The notes below the pieces were generated by a model. It worked only from the letters and a program-made list of their open reading frames with translations. It was not told the origin of the DNA and searched no databases. From contig JACKLN010000001.1 in the NCBI GenBank assembly GCA_024235855.1, forward strand, positions 1 through 64,000: a DNA stretch of 64,000 nt, in the 5' to 3' direction. The DNA comes from Burkholderiaceae bacterium. Its GTDB lineage: Bacteria > Pseudomonadota > Gammaproteobacteria > Burkholderiales > Burkholderiaceae_C. The position numbers were made by a program, and so were the translations under genes. Every line of letters begins with the position of its first letter. The stretch's first letter is position 1. Positions 35,256 through 43,193 of this stretch are shown here, one piece after another.

Positions 35256-35674
35256 GCCGGTGTGCCCGGGCGGCGGCGGCGTGGTTGCCAGCCGCGCATC
35301 GTGGCGACGATGGCGTCCCAGGGCAGGGCCGTCAGGCTGCCGTGACGGGCCTGCGCCTCGGCCACCAGGTGATGCACGTCGGCACGCCCGGTGCCCAGCA
35401 CCTGCTGCAGACCCAGCAGGCCGCCGCACTGCAGGCGCAGCACCTGGGCATGCATCAATGGCGCCTCGCCGGTCGGCAGCTTGAGGGCGAAACGTGCCCG
35501 CTCGCGCATCAGCGCCCGCAGGAGGCTGCAGTTTGTGCGCGCCACGGGCTGGCTGCATTCCAGAACCTCGCGCTCGCCCAGCGCGCGCCGGGTCACGCAG
35601 TCACAGCCGGCGGCGCGTGCCAGCAATGCCCGGGAGAACACGCAGCCCCGATCGGTGTCGTCGCAGCTGCCCAT
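35252..35674 (-). CDS. cysteine-rich conserved hypothetical protein
   Basis: A 140-residue protein. Six Cys lie in the first 50 residues (4, 11, 24, 26, 40, 49), including GCDC and CSQPVARTNC, which could bind a metal or Fe-S cluster or carry persulfides. One more Cys follows later (QCGG). No signal peptide is present. Its stop overlaps the start of the 350-residue gene. Family not recognised; context suggests a role with the sulfur-associated operon. Confidence 0.65.
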   Translation of the reverse strand: MGSCDDTDRGCVFSRALLARAAGCDCVTRRALGEREVLECSQPVARTNCSLLRALMRERARFALKLPTGEAPLMHAQVLRLQCGGLLGLQQVLGTGRADVHHLVAEAQARHGSLTALPWDAIVATMRGWQPRRRRPGTPA

Positions 35675-35695
35675 CGTGGTCTGGGGCGCGGGGCG

Positions 35696-35911
35696 CTAGT
35701 CGTCGCCGGCCGGCCCGGCCTGGCGGGGCTGGCACAGCAGCTCGATGGCCTGGTCCTCGTTCTCGGCGAACATGACCTTGATCTGCTCGCCATCGGCCAG
35801 CGGGCCCTGGCGCATCAGCTTGGCCGCCGCGGACGCCTCGCGAAAGCCGCTGTGTTCGCCACGCTTCTCGATGCGGCCGAAGGAACGGATGCTGAAGAGG
35901 TAGTAGGGCAT
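35696..35911 (-). CDS. small conserved hypothetical protein (71 aa)
   Basis: Begins MPYYLFSIRSFGRIEKRGEHSGFREASAA, a compact alpha/beta pattern seen in short conserved proteins of sulfur oxidisers (recalled, not searched). The ATG shares one base with the preceding S24-like gene's stop (TGATG). It has one Cys near the C-terminus. Function unknown. Confidence 0.65.
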   Translation of the reverse strand: MPYYLFSIRSFGRIEKRGEHSGFREASAAAKLMRQGPLADGEQIKVMFAENEDQAIELLCQPRQAGPAGDD

Positions 35912-36258
35912 CAGAGGTAGTGCCGGGTGAGCCGCCGGCGCCCGGGCACGGCCTTCTGGATGACGACGCCGTGCACCGCCGCCAGGCCGTCGGGCAGCGG
36001 CAGGTCCGGCCAGGCCGGGTTCAGCGCGCGCAGCAGCCAGCCATCGGCGGACGTAGCCACCAGCTGCCGGAAGACGTATTCGCCGGCATGGCGCGCCAGC
36101 ACGTAGCGCCCGTCGCGCAGGGCGCCATCGGGCTCGATGATGATGATCTCGCCCTCGTTGAACTCCGGCGCCATGCTGTGGCCGATCACGCGCAGCGCGA
36201 AGACCTCGCCGCCGTCGCAGCCGCCGCTGCTCGCCACGTCGGATGGGTTCATGTTCAC
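35911..36258 (-). CDS. S24/LexA-peptidase-fold protein, catalytic Lys replaced
   Basis: About 113–115 residues covering only the S24 peptidase fold, without a DNA-binding domain. The Ser motif GHSMAPEF is present (Ser26 from the ATG at 36252). Where LexA/UmuD have the catalytic Lys (VKRL), this protein has Arg (YVFRQL, Arg62), so self-cleavage is doubtful. Similar short proteins have been annotated as S24 peptidase or nitrogen fixation protein (recalled). A GTG at 36258 overlaps the upstream stop (GTGA); ATG 36252 is the alternative. Confidence 0.75.
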   Translation of the reverse strand: MNMNPSDVASSGGCDGGEVFALRVIGHSMAPEFNEGEIIIIEPDGALRDGRYVLARHAGEYVFRQLVATSADGWLLRALNPAWPDLPLPDGLAAVHGVVIQKAVPGRRRLTRHYL

Positions 36259-37720
36259 GTCACCAGGCTCCGCACCTGCCGCTGCGGTACGCCGGCGCGA
36301 TGCAGAGCGCCGCCCAGCGCGTCGACGAAGGCCGGCGGCCCGGCCAGGTAGAAGTCGCAGTCCACTTCGAACAGGTCGGCCCGCATGGCCTCGGCCATCT
36401 GCGCTGCCCGGCACCGGGGTCCTCGCCATCGAGCAGCGTGGTCTCGAAGCCGTCCAGCGCCTCGGTCCAGGCCCGACACAGGTTGGCCATGAAGTGGCCG
36501 TCGGACCGCGTGGCCAGCCAGAACAGGCTCATCGACGGCGCGGCGTCCAGCGACATGGCGTGCTCGATCAGGCTCTTCACCGGTGCGAAGCCGGTGTCGC
36601 AGGCGGCAAAGACCAGCGGGCGCGCGCCGTCGGCCAGCACGAAGTCCCCGAGCGGGCCGCGCACGCCCATCGCCGCCCCGGCGCGCACGGCGCCGTCGTA
36701 CAGGCGCAGCGCCAGCGGGTCGTCGTCGTCGCGCCGCGGCACGTAGAAGTGAAGGTTGCGGTCGTCGCAGGGGCAACTGGCCACCGGGTAGGTGGCGGCG
36801 GCGTCCTCGCCGTCGGCGCCGACCAGCCCCAGCGTCACCGCCTGGCCGGCCAGGAAGCGCAGGCGGTGCGTGCGCGGCGTCTGCAGGTGCAGTTCCAGCG
36901 TGTCGGCGCCCAGCGGCTTGACGGCGCGCACGGTGGCCACCAGCGACTGCTGCGGCGCGATGTCGGCCGGGCCGCTGGCCTCCAGCGTCTCCAGGGTCAG
37001 TTCCGCGCTGGCGGCGGTGTGGGCACAGGCCAGCACCACGCCCTGCGCGCGTTCGAGGTCGGTCACCGGGCAGTCCGTGGGCATCGTGCGCGCCACCTCG
37101 CCGGCCATCACGCGCACCTTGCACAGGCCGCAGGTGCCGTTGCCGCAACCGTAGTTCAGCTTCAGCCCGGCCTTCAGGCCGGCCTGCAGCAGCGTGTCGC
37201 GGCCCTCCACGGTGAACTGGTGGCCGCTGGGCCGCAGCGTGACCTGCGCGGACACCACCTTCAGTACATCGTCCATCACGTCCAGCATGTCGACCGGTTC
37301 GGTGGCCAGGGCGCGCGCCAGCCCGTCGTTCAGCTGGCGCTCCAGGTCCTGCAGGCGCGGGTCGTCCTCGTCGGCGCGATGCGCACGGATGCGGTCGCGC
37401 AGCCCGATCACCAGCGCGTGGTAGCGCTGCAGGTGGCGCTGCGTGTCGGCCAGTTCCTGGCCCTGGCGGAACAGCCGCTGCGCCAGCACCTCCTGGCTGG
37501 GCAGCAGGCGCTCGCGCAGCCGGCGCGCGAAGGCGTCCTCGCGGATCTGCGTCACGCGCTCGAACAGACCCTGCGATTCCAGCTCGGCCTGCGGGTACAG
37601 CGCCAGCAGGGTGTCGGTGGACACCAGGCCATCCTGCAACGCGATCTCGCCGCGGCGCACGCGCTGCTGCAGCACGCCGCGCGGCACGCCCACCAACTGC
37701 GCGGCACGCCAGATGCTCAC
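36255..37720 (-). CDS. fusion of helix-turn-helix-like and coiled-coil region, 2Fe-2S ferredoxin and FNR-type reductase (frameshifted as sequenced)
   Basis: About 488 residues if one frameshift near 36400–36412 is repaired. Residues 1–45 look like a small DNA-binding or helix-turn-helix fold (SIWRAAQLVGVPRGVLQQRV). Residues 50–140 are helical/coiled coil. Residues 155–240 are a plant-type ferredoxin with Cys192, 197, 200 and 232 (CX4CX2C…C). From about 255 a ferredoxin-NADP reductase-like FAD/NAD module follows. The GTG start overlaps the dioxygenase stop (GTGA). The last 50 residues lie in another frame ending at 36255. It could be an NAD(P)H-linked reductase serving the dioxygenase encoded just upstream. 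Confidence 0.75.
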
Positions 37721-38650
37721 CCAGTGCGCCACGGCGGCTCCGTGCTGCGGCAGCAGCGGTCGAGGTATCGCGCGCGGTAAAGCAGGCGCGGCGCGGCCGG
37801 GTCGTCGACGAAGGCGCTGCGGTCGTGCAGCACGTTGTGGGCGACGATGCCCATGCCGGGGGCCAGCTGCAGCGCCAGCACGTCGGGGCCCTGCAGACAG
37901 GTGGCCAGCGCGGCCACGGCGCGCGCGTGTCGGCGCATCGTCCTTCCAGACGATGCTGCGCGTGCGTGCGGTGTAGCGCAGGTGCAGCTGGCCGTCGACC
38001 GGGTCCACCGAGAACACCGGCCCCGCCTGTGCCGCCCGGGCCTCGCCCTGGTCGTCGTCGCGGGCGGGGATGGTCATCGCATCGGGCGCCATCAGCGCCC
38101 GCACATGCGCCGGGTCGGCGTCGCGCAGCGCGATGTAGACGAGTTCCGGGTCGAGCAGCCGGTTCTCGCCACCCTGCGCCGCCGGCCGCACGCAGTGCAG
38201 GATCATGCTGCGGATGCGGCGCGCCGCCGGATGGTAGTAGCCGTCGGTGTGCCAGCCGATGGCGCGGTCGGTGTACGGGATGAACTCGCCCTTCGGCGCG
38301 CCGTCACCATGGGTCGCCACGGCGATGCGCGAGATGCCGTCCTCGTCGGCCAGCCAGTTGGCGTCCAGCCGGTGCAGGCCCAGGGCGCGGCCGAGCGTGC
38401 GTGGCAGGCCAGGGTCGGCGTCGACCACCGGACTGCGGTAGACCGCCATGTTGAAGCGGGCCAGGCGGTCGAGCAGCGCATCACGCTCGGCCACGGTGGG
38501 GCCACGCGGGTCGGCGACGTCGACGACGAGGTCGGCGACGCCGCCTGGCCGGTCGGCCAGCTTGCGGGCCCGCCAGGCGCCGTAGGCATGCTCGTTGCCG
38601 AGGTCGAACGGGTTCGTCGACGCCTGCGGGAGGGCGAGCACGGCACTCAT
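37717..38650 (-). CDS. TauD/TfdA-family Fe(II)/2-oxoglutarate dioxygenase (frameshifted as sequenced)
   Basis: About 310 residues after correcting one extra base in a GC-repeat near 37919–37930. The iron ligands are His134 and Asp136 (GWHTDGYYH) and the distal His in NVLHDRSAF. The latter is found only in the second frame, down to 37717. A conserved Arg region (LLYRARYLDR) near the end can bind 2-oxoglutarate. The start overlaps the previous stop (ATGA). Substrate unknown; TauD relatives release sulfite from sulfonates, which would suit the sulfur context but is inference. Confidence 0.78.
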
Positions 38651-39311
38651 CGGCTCATTCGCCCGTCATCGAAGACCGGCGCTTCGCGCGCGCGGCGTGG
38701 GTCGTGCAGGTCGCGCATCGCATCGCGCTCGTCACCAGGGCCACCGCGTCGGGCGCCTCGATGGCCATCACCTGGTCGATGACCCAGCGCCGGTCCTTCT
38801 CGGCAGGCCGGGCTCGATCCGGTGGCCCAGATAGCGGTAGAAGGCGAAGTCGGGCACGAAGCCTTGGGCCGGATCGCTGTCGGGGTCGGCGCCGAACTCC
38901 GCGTAGTGGCCTTGCAGCACGTTGAACTGGTCGATGAAACGCTCGGCCCAGTTGCCACCCTCGCCCTCCGGCGGGCCGAGCAGGTCGCCTTCGTTGTCCT
39001 GCAGGAAGTCCGCCACGCGCAGCACCAGTGCCGGGAGGAAGCGCTGCCGCACCTCGGGCGCGAAGGCCTCGAAGGCCAGCCGGTCGGCCACCACCAGCAG
39101 GAAGACCAGCACCTCGCGCATGAAGCCAAAGTAAGCGGGGCCGGGGTCGATGTCGAAGCCGGCGCTGCGCATGCGCCTTGAGCATCTGCTGCGCCACCCG
39201 CCAGGCGATGAAGCCCACGGCGCTGGCCTGCTCCTCCGGCGTCTTGTCCGTCGGCGCCTTGAACCATCGGCTCTTGACGCGGATGTTGGGCGGCGGCGCG
39301 GGGTTGGACAT
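38647..39311 (-). CDS. conserved hypothetical protein (three frameshifts as sequenced)
   Basis: About 220 residues, beginning MSNPAPPPNIRVKSRWFKAP. The protein signal moves between frames three times. There is one extra base near 39172, one missing base near 38806, and a 5-base tandem duplication (GCGAT twice) near 38718–38732. Joined, it gives a continuous helical protein (MRSAGFDIDPGPAYFGFMREV … EKDRRWVIDQVMAIEAPDAV … MRDLHDPRRAREAPVFDDG). The final stop overlaps the dioxygenase ATG (ATGA), supporting the repaired frame. Family not recognised. Confidence 0.6.
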
Positions 39312-39325
39312 CGTCACGGGGAGGC

Positions 39326-39658
39326 TCAGTACCCGCCCTTGCCGAACGGCTTGGGCAGCCCGGCCACCTTGGCCGACTGCCGGTTCGGCTGCATGGGGAA
39401 CAACTCGTACAGGCGCTTCTTCCAGTCCACGCTGTCGTCCTCGTCCTGCAGCATCGCCACCATGTTGCGGAAGTTCGGTGTCTGGCCGTCCTCCTTGTAG
39501 CGCTCGCGCATGAAGCGGATGACCTGCCAGTGCGCATCGGTCAGTTCGATCTCCTCGGCCGCCGCGATCACGGGCACCACCTCGTCGCCGAAGTCAGGCT
39601 CCAGCAGGAAGCCTTCGTCGTCCGTTTCCAGTTCCTCGCCATTGACGGTGTACGGCAT
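39326..39658 (-). CDS. DsrC/TusE-family protein lacking both redox cysteines
   Basis: A 110-residue homologue of DsrC, with the aligned start MPYTVNGEELETDDEGFL and the same length as the true DsrC at 44230. The C-terminal arm reads SAKVAGLPKPFGKGGY. The positions of DsrC Cys98 and Cys109 are Ala and Lys, so it cannot form the DsrC trisulfide or carry persulfide there. Cys-less members have been grouped as regulatory sulfur-related proteins. Located in the operon divergent from dsr. A regulatory or competitor role toward DsrC partners is inferred. Confidence 0.85.
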   Translation of the reverse strand: MPYTVNGEELETDDEGFLLEPDFGDEVVPVIAAAEEIELTDAHWQVIRFMRERYKEDGQTPNFRNMVAMLQDEDDSVDWKKRLYELFPMQPNRQSAKVAGLPKPFGKGGY

Positions 39659-39684
39659 CGTCGGGGTTCTCCTCGGGGTTGGGT

Positions 39685-40275
39685 TCAGGTGCCGACGGCG
39701 GCGGCCGACTTGTGCGGCACGAACAGCCCGCAGCCCAGGGCGCGGTGGCTGCCGAGACCGGCTTCCAGCACGCGCAGCGCGGTCTCCGGCACCAGGCCGT
39801 CGAGCAGCAGGCTGTAGCCGACGAGCTGGCCGCCCGGCACCGGCAGGGCCTGCTCGCGGCCACAGACGGTGTTGCAGACCACGCCCAGGGCCCGCAGTTC
39901 GCGGTCCATGCGCGCCAGGAACGCCGGTTCGTCGTCGCCCTCGGCATCGACGAAGTGGGCGTACAGGGTGCGGTGCGGCAGCAGCGTCCGCACCGTGGGC
40001 GGGCCCAGGTGCAGCGTGACGTCGCCGAGGTTGAGCGCTGTGCCGGCCAATTGCTGCGCGGTCGCCTCGGCGCGATCCTCTGGCACGCGCAGCGTCATCC
40101 GCGTGCGGCCGGAGAGCAGGCCACCACCGCCGTGGGCCAGGTTCAGACGGTGCATGCCGGTGCCAGGCAGCACCCCCAGCCACGGCAGGCGCTCGGCCAG
40201 GGACCCGGCCAGCCGCGCCCGGTGGTCTGCCGGCACGGTCGGCCCCTGCACGGGAAAGGCCAGGTCCACCAGCAT
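39685..40275 (-). CDS. Cas6/Cmx6-like RAMP-fold protein (no CRISPR array)
   Basis: A 196-residue protein. It begins MLVDLAFPVQGPTVPADH, with a central LYAHFVDAEG segment and VGYSLLLDGLVPE. It ends with the Gly-rich RAMP loop GLGSHRALGCGLFVPHKSA (about 173–191). This matches what is annotated as type I-MYXAN Cas6/Cmx6. His101 or nearby residues could be catalytic. No repeats or other cas genes are present in the 64 kb. It starts 2 bases after the preceding gene. An RNA-binding or processing role in sulfur metabolism would be new. Confidence 0.72.
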   Translation of the reverse strand: MLVDLAFPVQGPTVPADHRARLAGSLAERLPWLGVLPGTGMHRLNLAHGGGGLLSGRTRMTLRVPEDRAEATAQQLAGTALNLGDVTLHLGPPTVRTLLPHRTLYAHFVDAEGDDEPAFLARMDRELRALGVVCNTVCGREQALPVPGGQLVGYSLLLDGLVPETALRVLEAGLGSHRALGCGLFVPHKSAAAVGT

Positions 40276-40277
40276 GG

Positions 40278-40520
40278 TCAGCCGCCCTCCACCGCCGCGC
40301 CGGTCCCACGGCCCGGCTGCGCCTCGGCCCAGTCCAGCAGCGCTTCGCCCCAGGCGCGCGCCGTGACCGGGTCGACATCGAAGATGGTGAAGCGGCTCTT
40401 CTCGCGGATGCGCGTGCGCAGCATCGCCATGCCGCCGGCGTCGAAGTCGACCTGCTGCAACTCGATCTCCTGGCCGCCCAGGGGCACGCGCAGCTTGCAC
40501 AGTGAGGTCAGTTGCGTCAT
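40278..40520 (-). CDS. small conserved hypothetical protein, first gene of the divergent cluster (80 aa)
   Basis: Begins MTQLTSLCKLRVPLGGQEIELQQVDFDAGGM and continues RTRIREKSRFTIFDVDPVTARAWG, a short beta-rich fold. Possibly a DUF6967-type protein (recalled, uncertain). It has one Cys. First gene of the ten-gene minus-strand operon, facing dsrA across 208 bases. Function unknown. Confidence 0.6.
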   Translation of the reverse strand: MTQLTSLCKLRVPLGGQEIELQQVDFDAGGMAMLRTRIREKSRFTIFDVDPVTARAWGEALLDWAEAQPGRGTGAAVEGG

Positions 40521-40728
40521 CGGCAGCGCCCGGTGGTCCGGGTCGGCGGGCTTGTCTCCAGTGGCGCATTGAGCCGGGGGCCGGGGTGGCGTCCATACCC
40601 GGCACGGGGTGGCCGCGACTACGCCATCCGGGTAGGGGCCCGGCCACCCATGGTGCGTATGGCGGCCACGCCCGGGTGCCACCTAGCATCCGCCGAACGA
40701 CGGGAGCATCCCGCAAGGAGACAAGGCC
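40521..40728. promoter_or_regulatory. shared dsr / divergent-operon control region
   Basis: A GC-rich intergenic region serving both operons. It contains an imperfect inverted repeat, GTGGCGTCCATAC (40586–40598) against GTATGGCGGCCAC (40657–40669), 11 of 13 positions. A good AAGGAGA ribosome-binding site lies before dsrA (about 40715–40721). No clear sigma-70 hexamers are seen, so activator-dependent promoters are likely. Confidence 0.45.
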
Positions 40729-42031
40729 ATGGCCAAGAAGATGCATGACACGCCCATGCTCGACGAACTGGAGTCGGGCCCCTGGCCCAGCTTCGTGACC
40801 GGGCTGAAGCGGCTGGCGCAGGACAAGGACTACGTCGTCGACCTGCTCGGCACGCTGGAAACCAGCTACCGCACCCGCAAGGGCTACTGGAAGGGCGGCA
40901 CGGTCGGCGTGTTCGGCTACGGCGGCGGCGTGATCCCGCGCTTCACCGAACTGAAGAAGGAGGACGGCACGCCCGTCTTCCCCGACGCCGCCGAACTGCA
41001 CACGCTGCGCGTGCAGCCGCCGCCGGGCATGCACTACACGACCGACGTGCTGCGCAAGATGGCCGACATCTGGGAGAAGCACGGCACCGGCCTGATCGCC
41101 TTCCACGGCCAGAGCGGCGACATCATGTTCCAGGGCGCCACCACCGCCAAGGTGCAGGAGGCCTTCGACGAACTCAACGAGCTGGGCTTCGACCTCGGCG
41201 GTGCCGGCCCCGCGGTGCGCACCAGCATGAGTTGCGTCGGCGCCGCGCGCTGCGAGCAGAGCTGCTACGACGAGGGCCGCGCCCACCGCCAGGTGATCAA
41301 CGCCTTCGTCGACGACATCCACCGCCCGGCGCTGCCCTACAAGTTCAAGTTCAAGTTCAGCGGCTGCCCGAACGACTGCATGAACTCGATCCAGCGTTCG
41401 GACATGGCCATCATCGGCACCTGGCGCGACAACATGCGCAGCGACGAGCCGCTGGCCCGCAAGTGGTTCGACAAGCACGGCATGAACGAACTGGTCAACG
41501 ACGTGGTGGCGCGCTGCCCCACCAAGGCCATCATGCTCAAGGAGGTGAAGGACCTGCGCCAGGGTGAGCACCTCACCACCGTGAAGGTCAGCGACACGCA
41601 CGCGCTGGAGATCGACAACAAGGACTGCGTGCGCTGCATGCACTGCATCAACGTGATGACCGGTGCTCTGGCCAAGGGGCACGGACACCGGCGCCACCAT
41701 CCTGATCGGCGGCAAGCGCACGCTGAAGATCGGCGACCTGATGGGCACCGTGGTCGTGCCGTTCCTGCCGCTGAAGACGGAAGAGGACTACGACGCGCTG
41801 GTCGACCTGGGCAAGCGCGTGATCGACTTCTTCGCCGAGAACGCGCTGGAGCACGAGCGCACCGGCGAGATGATCGAGCGCATCGGCCTGGTCAACTTCC
41901 TCGAGGGCATCGAGGTGGACATTGACCCCAACATGGTCGCCACGCCGCGCACCAATCCGTACGTGCGCACCGACGGCTGGGACGACGAGGTCGCGAAGAT
42001 CAACGCCAAGAAGCAGGCCAAAGCCGCCTGA
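40729..42031 (+). CDS. dsrA: reverse dissimilatory sulfite reductase alpha subunit DsrA (one-base frameshift)
   Basis: About 433 residues once one extra G in the GGGG run at 41676–41679 is removed. In the first frame, the sirohaem/Fe-S Cys motifs are SCVGAARCEQSC and SGCPNDC, and the inserted ferredoxin domain has CVRCMHC. The second frame continues GTDTGATILIGGKRTLKIGDL to 42031 without a break. It catalyses the six-electron sulfite/sulfide interconversion with DsrB, here in the oxidative direction judging by dsrEFH and dsrL. It is first in an otherwise intact operon, so the frameshift is probably a sequencing error. Confidence 0.93.
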
Positions 42032-42044
42032 CCGGAGACGACGC

Positions 42045-43112
42045 ATGGCCCATCGCACTCCCATCGAAAGTGGCGCGCCGGATCAGAAGCAGTACATGCA
42101 TCCGACGCTGCTGAAGAACTACGGCAACTGGAAGTACCACGACCGGCCGCGGCCCGGCGTGCTGCACCACGTCTCGCACAGCGGCGACGAGGTCTGGACG
42201 GTGCGCGCCGGCACGCAGCGGCAGATGGACGTCTACACGATCCGCAAGCTCTGCGACATCGCCGACACCTACGCCGACGGCCACGTGCGCTTCACGATCC
42301 GCAGCAACATCGAGTTCATGGTCGCCGACCCGAACAAGGTGGCGCCGCTGATCAGCGCGCTGACGGAGAGCGGCTTCCCGGTGGGCGGCACCGGCAACTC
42401 GGTGAGCATGATCGCGCACACCCAGGGCTGGCTGCACTGCGACATCCCGGGCACCGACGCCTCGGGCGCGGTGAAGGCACTGATGGACGAACTGCACGAG
42501 GAGTTCATCCGCGAGGAGATGCCCAACCGGGTGCACCTGTCCACCAGTTGCTGCGAGATCAACTGCGGCGGCCAGGCCGACATCGCGATCATCGTGCAGC
42601 ACACCAAGCCGCCGAAGATCAACCACGACCTGGTGGCCAATGTCTGCGAACGCCCGGCCGTCGTCGCACGCTGCCCGGTGGCGGCCATCCGGCCGGCACT
42701 GGTCAACGGCAAGCCGAGCCTGGAAGTGGACGAGAAGAAGTGCATCTGCTGCGGCGCCTGCTACCCCCCCTGCCCGCCGATGCAGATCAACGACCCGGAA
42801 CACAGCAAGCTCGCGATCTGGGTCGGCGGCAAGAACTCCAACGCGCGCGGCAAGCCCACCTTCATGAAGATGGTGGCCAGCGGCCTGCCGAACAACCCGC
42901 CGCGCTGGCCCGAGGTGAGCGAGATCGTCAAGCGCATCCTGCACGTCTACAAGAACGACGCGCGCAGCTGGGAGCGCCTGAGCGACTGGATCGAGCGCAT
43001 CGGCTGGCCGCGCTTCTTCGAGAAGTGCGACCTGCCCTTCACCAAATACCTGATCGACGACTGGCGCGGCTCGCGGGCCAACCTCAACGCGTCGACGCAC
43101 ATCCGGTTCTGA
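42045..43112 (+). CDS. dsrB: reverse dissimilatory sulfite reductase beta subunit DsrB
   Basis: A 355-residue subunit. Visible are the N-terminal HPTLLKNYGNWKYHDRP, the sirohaem-binding region with STSCCEINCGG, and a ferredoxin insert with CICCGACYPPCPPMQI. ATG 42045 lies 13 bases after dsrA and has an upstream GGAGACG. Together with DsrA it forms the alpha2beta2 enzyme that oxidises DsrC-bound sulfide to sulfite in sulfur oxidisers. Confidence 0.96.
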   Translation: MAHRTPIESGAPDQKQYMHPTLLKNYGNWKYHDRPRPGVLHHVSHSGDEVWTVRAGTQRQMDVYTIRKLCDIADTYADGHVRFTIRSNIEFMVADPNKVAPLISALTESGFPVGGTGNSVSMIAHTQGWLHCDIPGTDASGAVKALMDELHEEFIREEMPNRVHLSTSCCEINCGGQADIAIIVQHTKPPKINHDLVANVCERPAVVARCPVAAIRPALVNGKPSLEVDEKKCICCGACYPPCPPMQINDPEHSKLAIWVGGKNSNARGKPTFMKMVASGLPNNPPRWPEVSEIVKRILHVYKNDARSWERLSDWIERIGWPRFFEKCDLPFTKYLIDDWRGSRANLNASTHIRF

Positions 43113-43193
43113 CATGACCGCCCCCAGCTCACTGCGTTCGCGGCCCCCGAGGGGCGCGGCAGCCTCTTGGGGCGGCCCGGCGAGGCTGCCGAC
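43113..43193. repeat. GC-rich dispersed-repeat-like spacer between dsrB and dsrE
   Basis: The 81-base spacer runs CCGCCCCCAGCTCACTGCG … CCCCCGAGGGGCGC … CTTGGGGCGGCCC. It can fold into nested hairpins such as CCCCCGAGGGG. Its wording strongly resembles a short intergenic repeat recalled from Burkholderiales genomes. No second copy is evident in this window. It could affect mRNA stability between dsrAB and dsrEFH. Confidence 0.45.

Noticed and set aside
36255..37148. Separate gene in the frame ending at 36255
   Set aside because: Only its last ~50 residues look like protein and they complete the ferredoxin–FNR reductase; the rest is shadow.
39685..40728. CRISPR array expected beside the Cas6-like gene
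   Set aside because: No regularly spaced direct repeats were seen here or elsewhere in the window.
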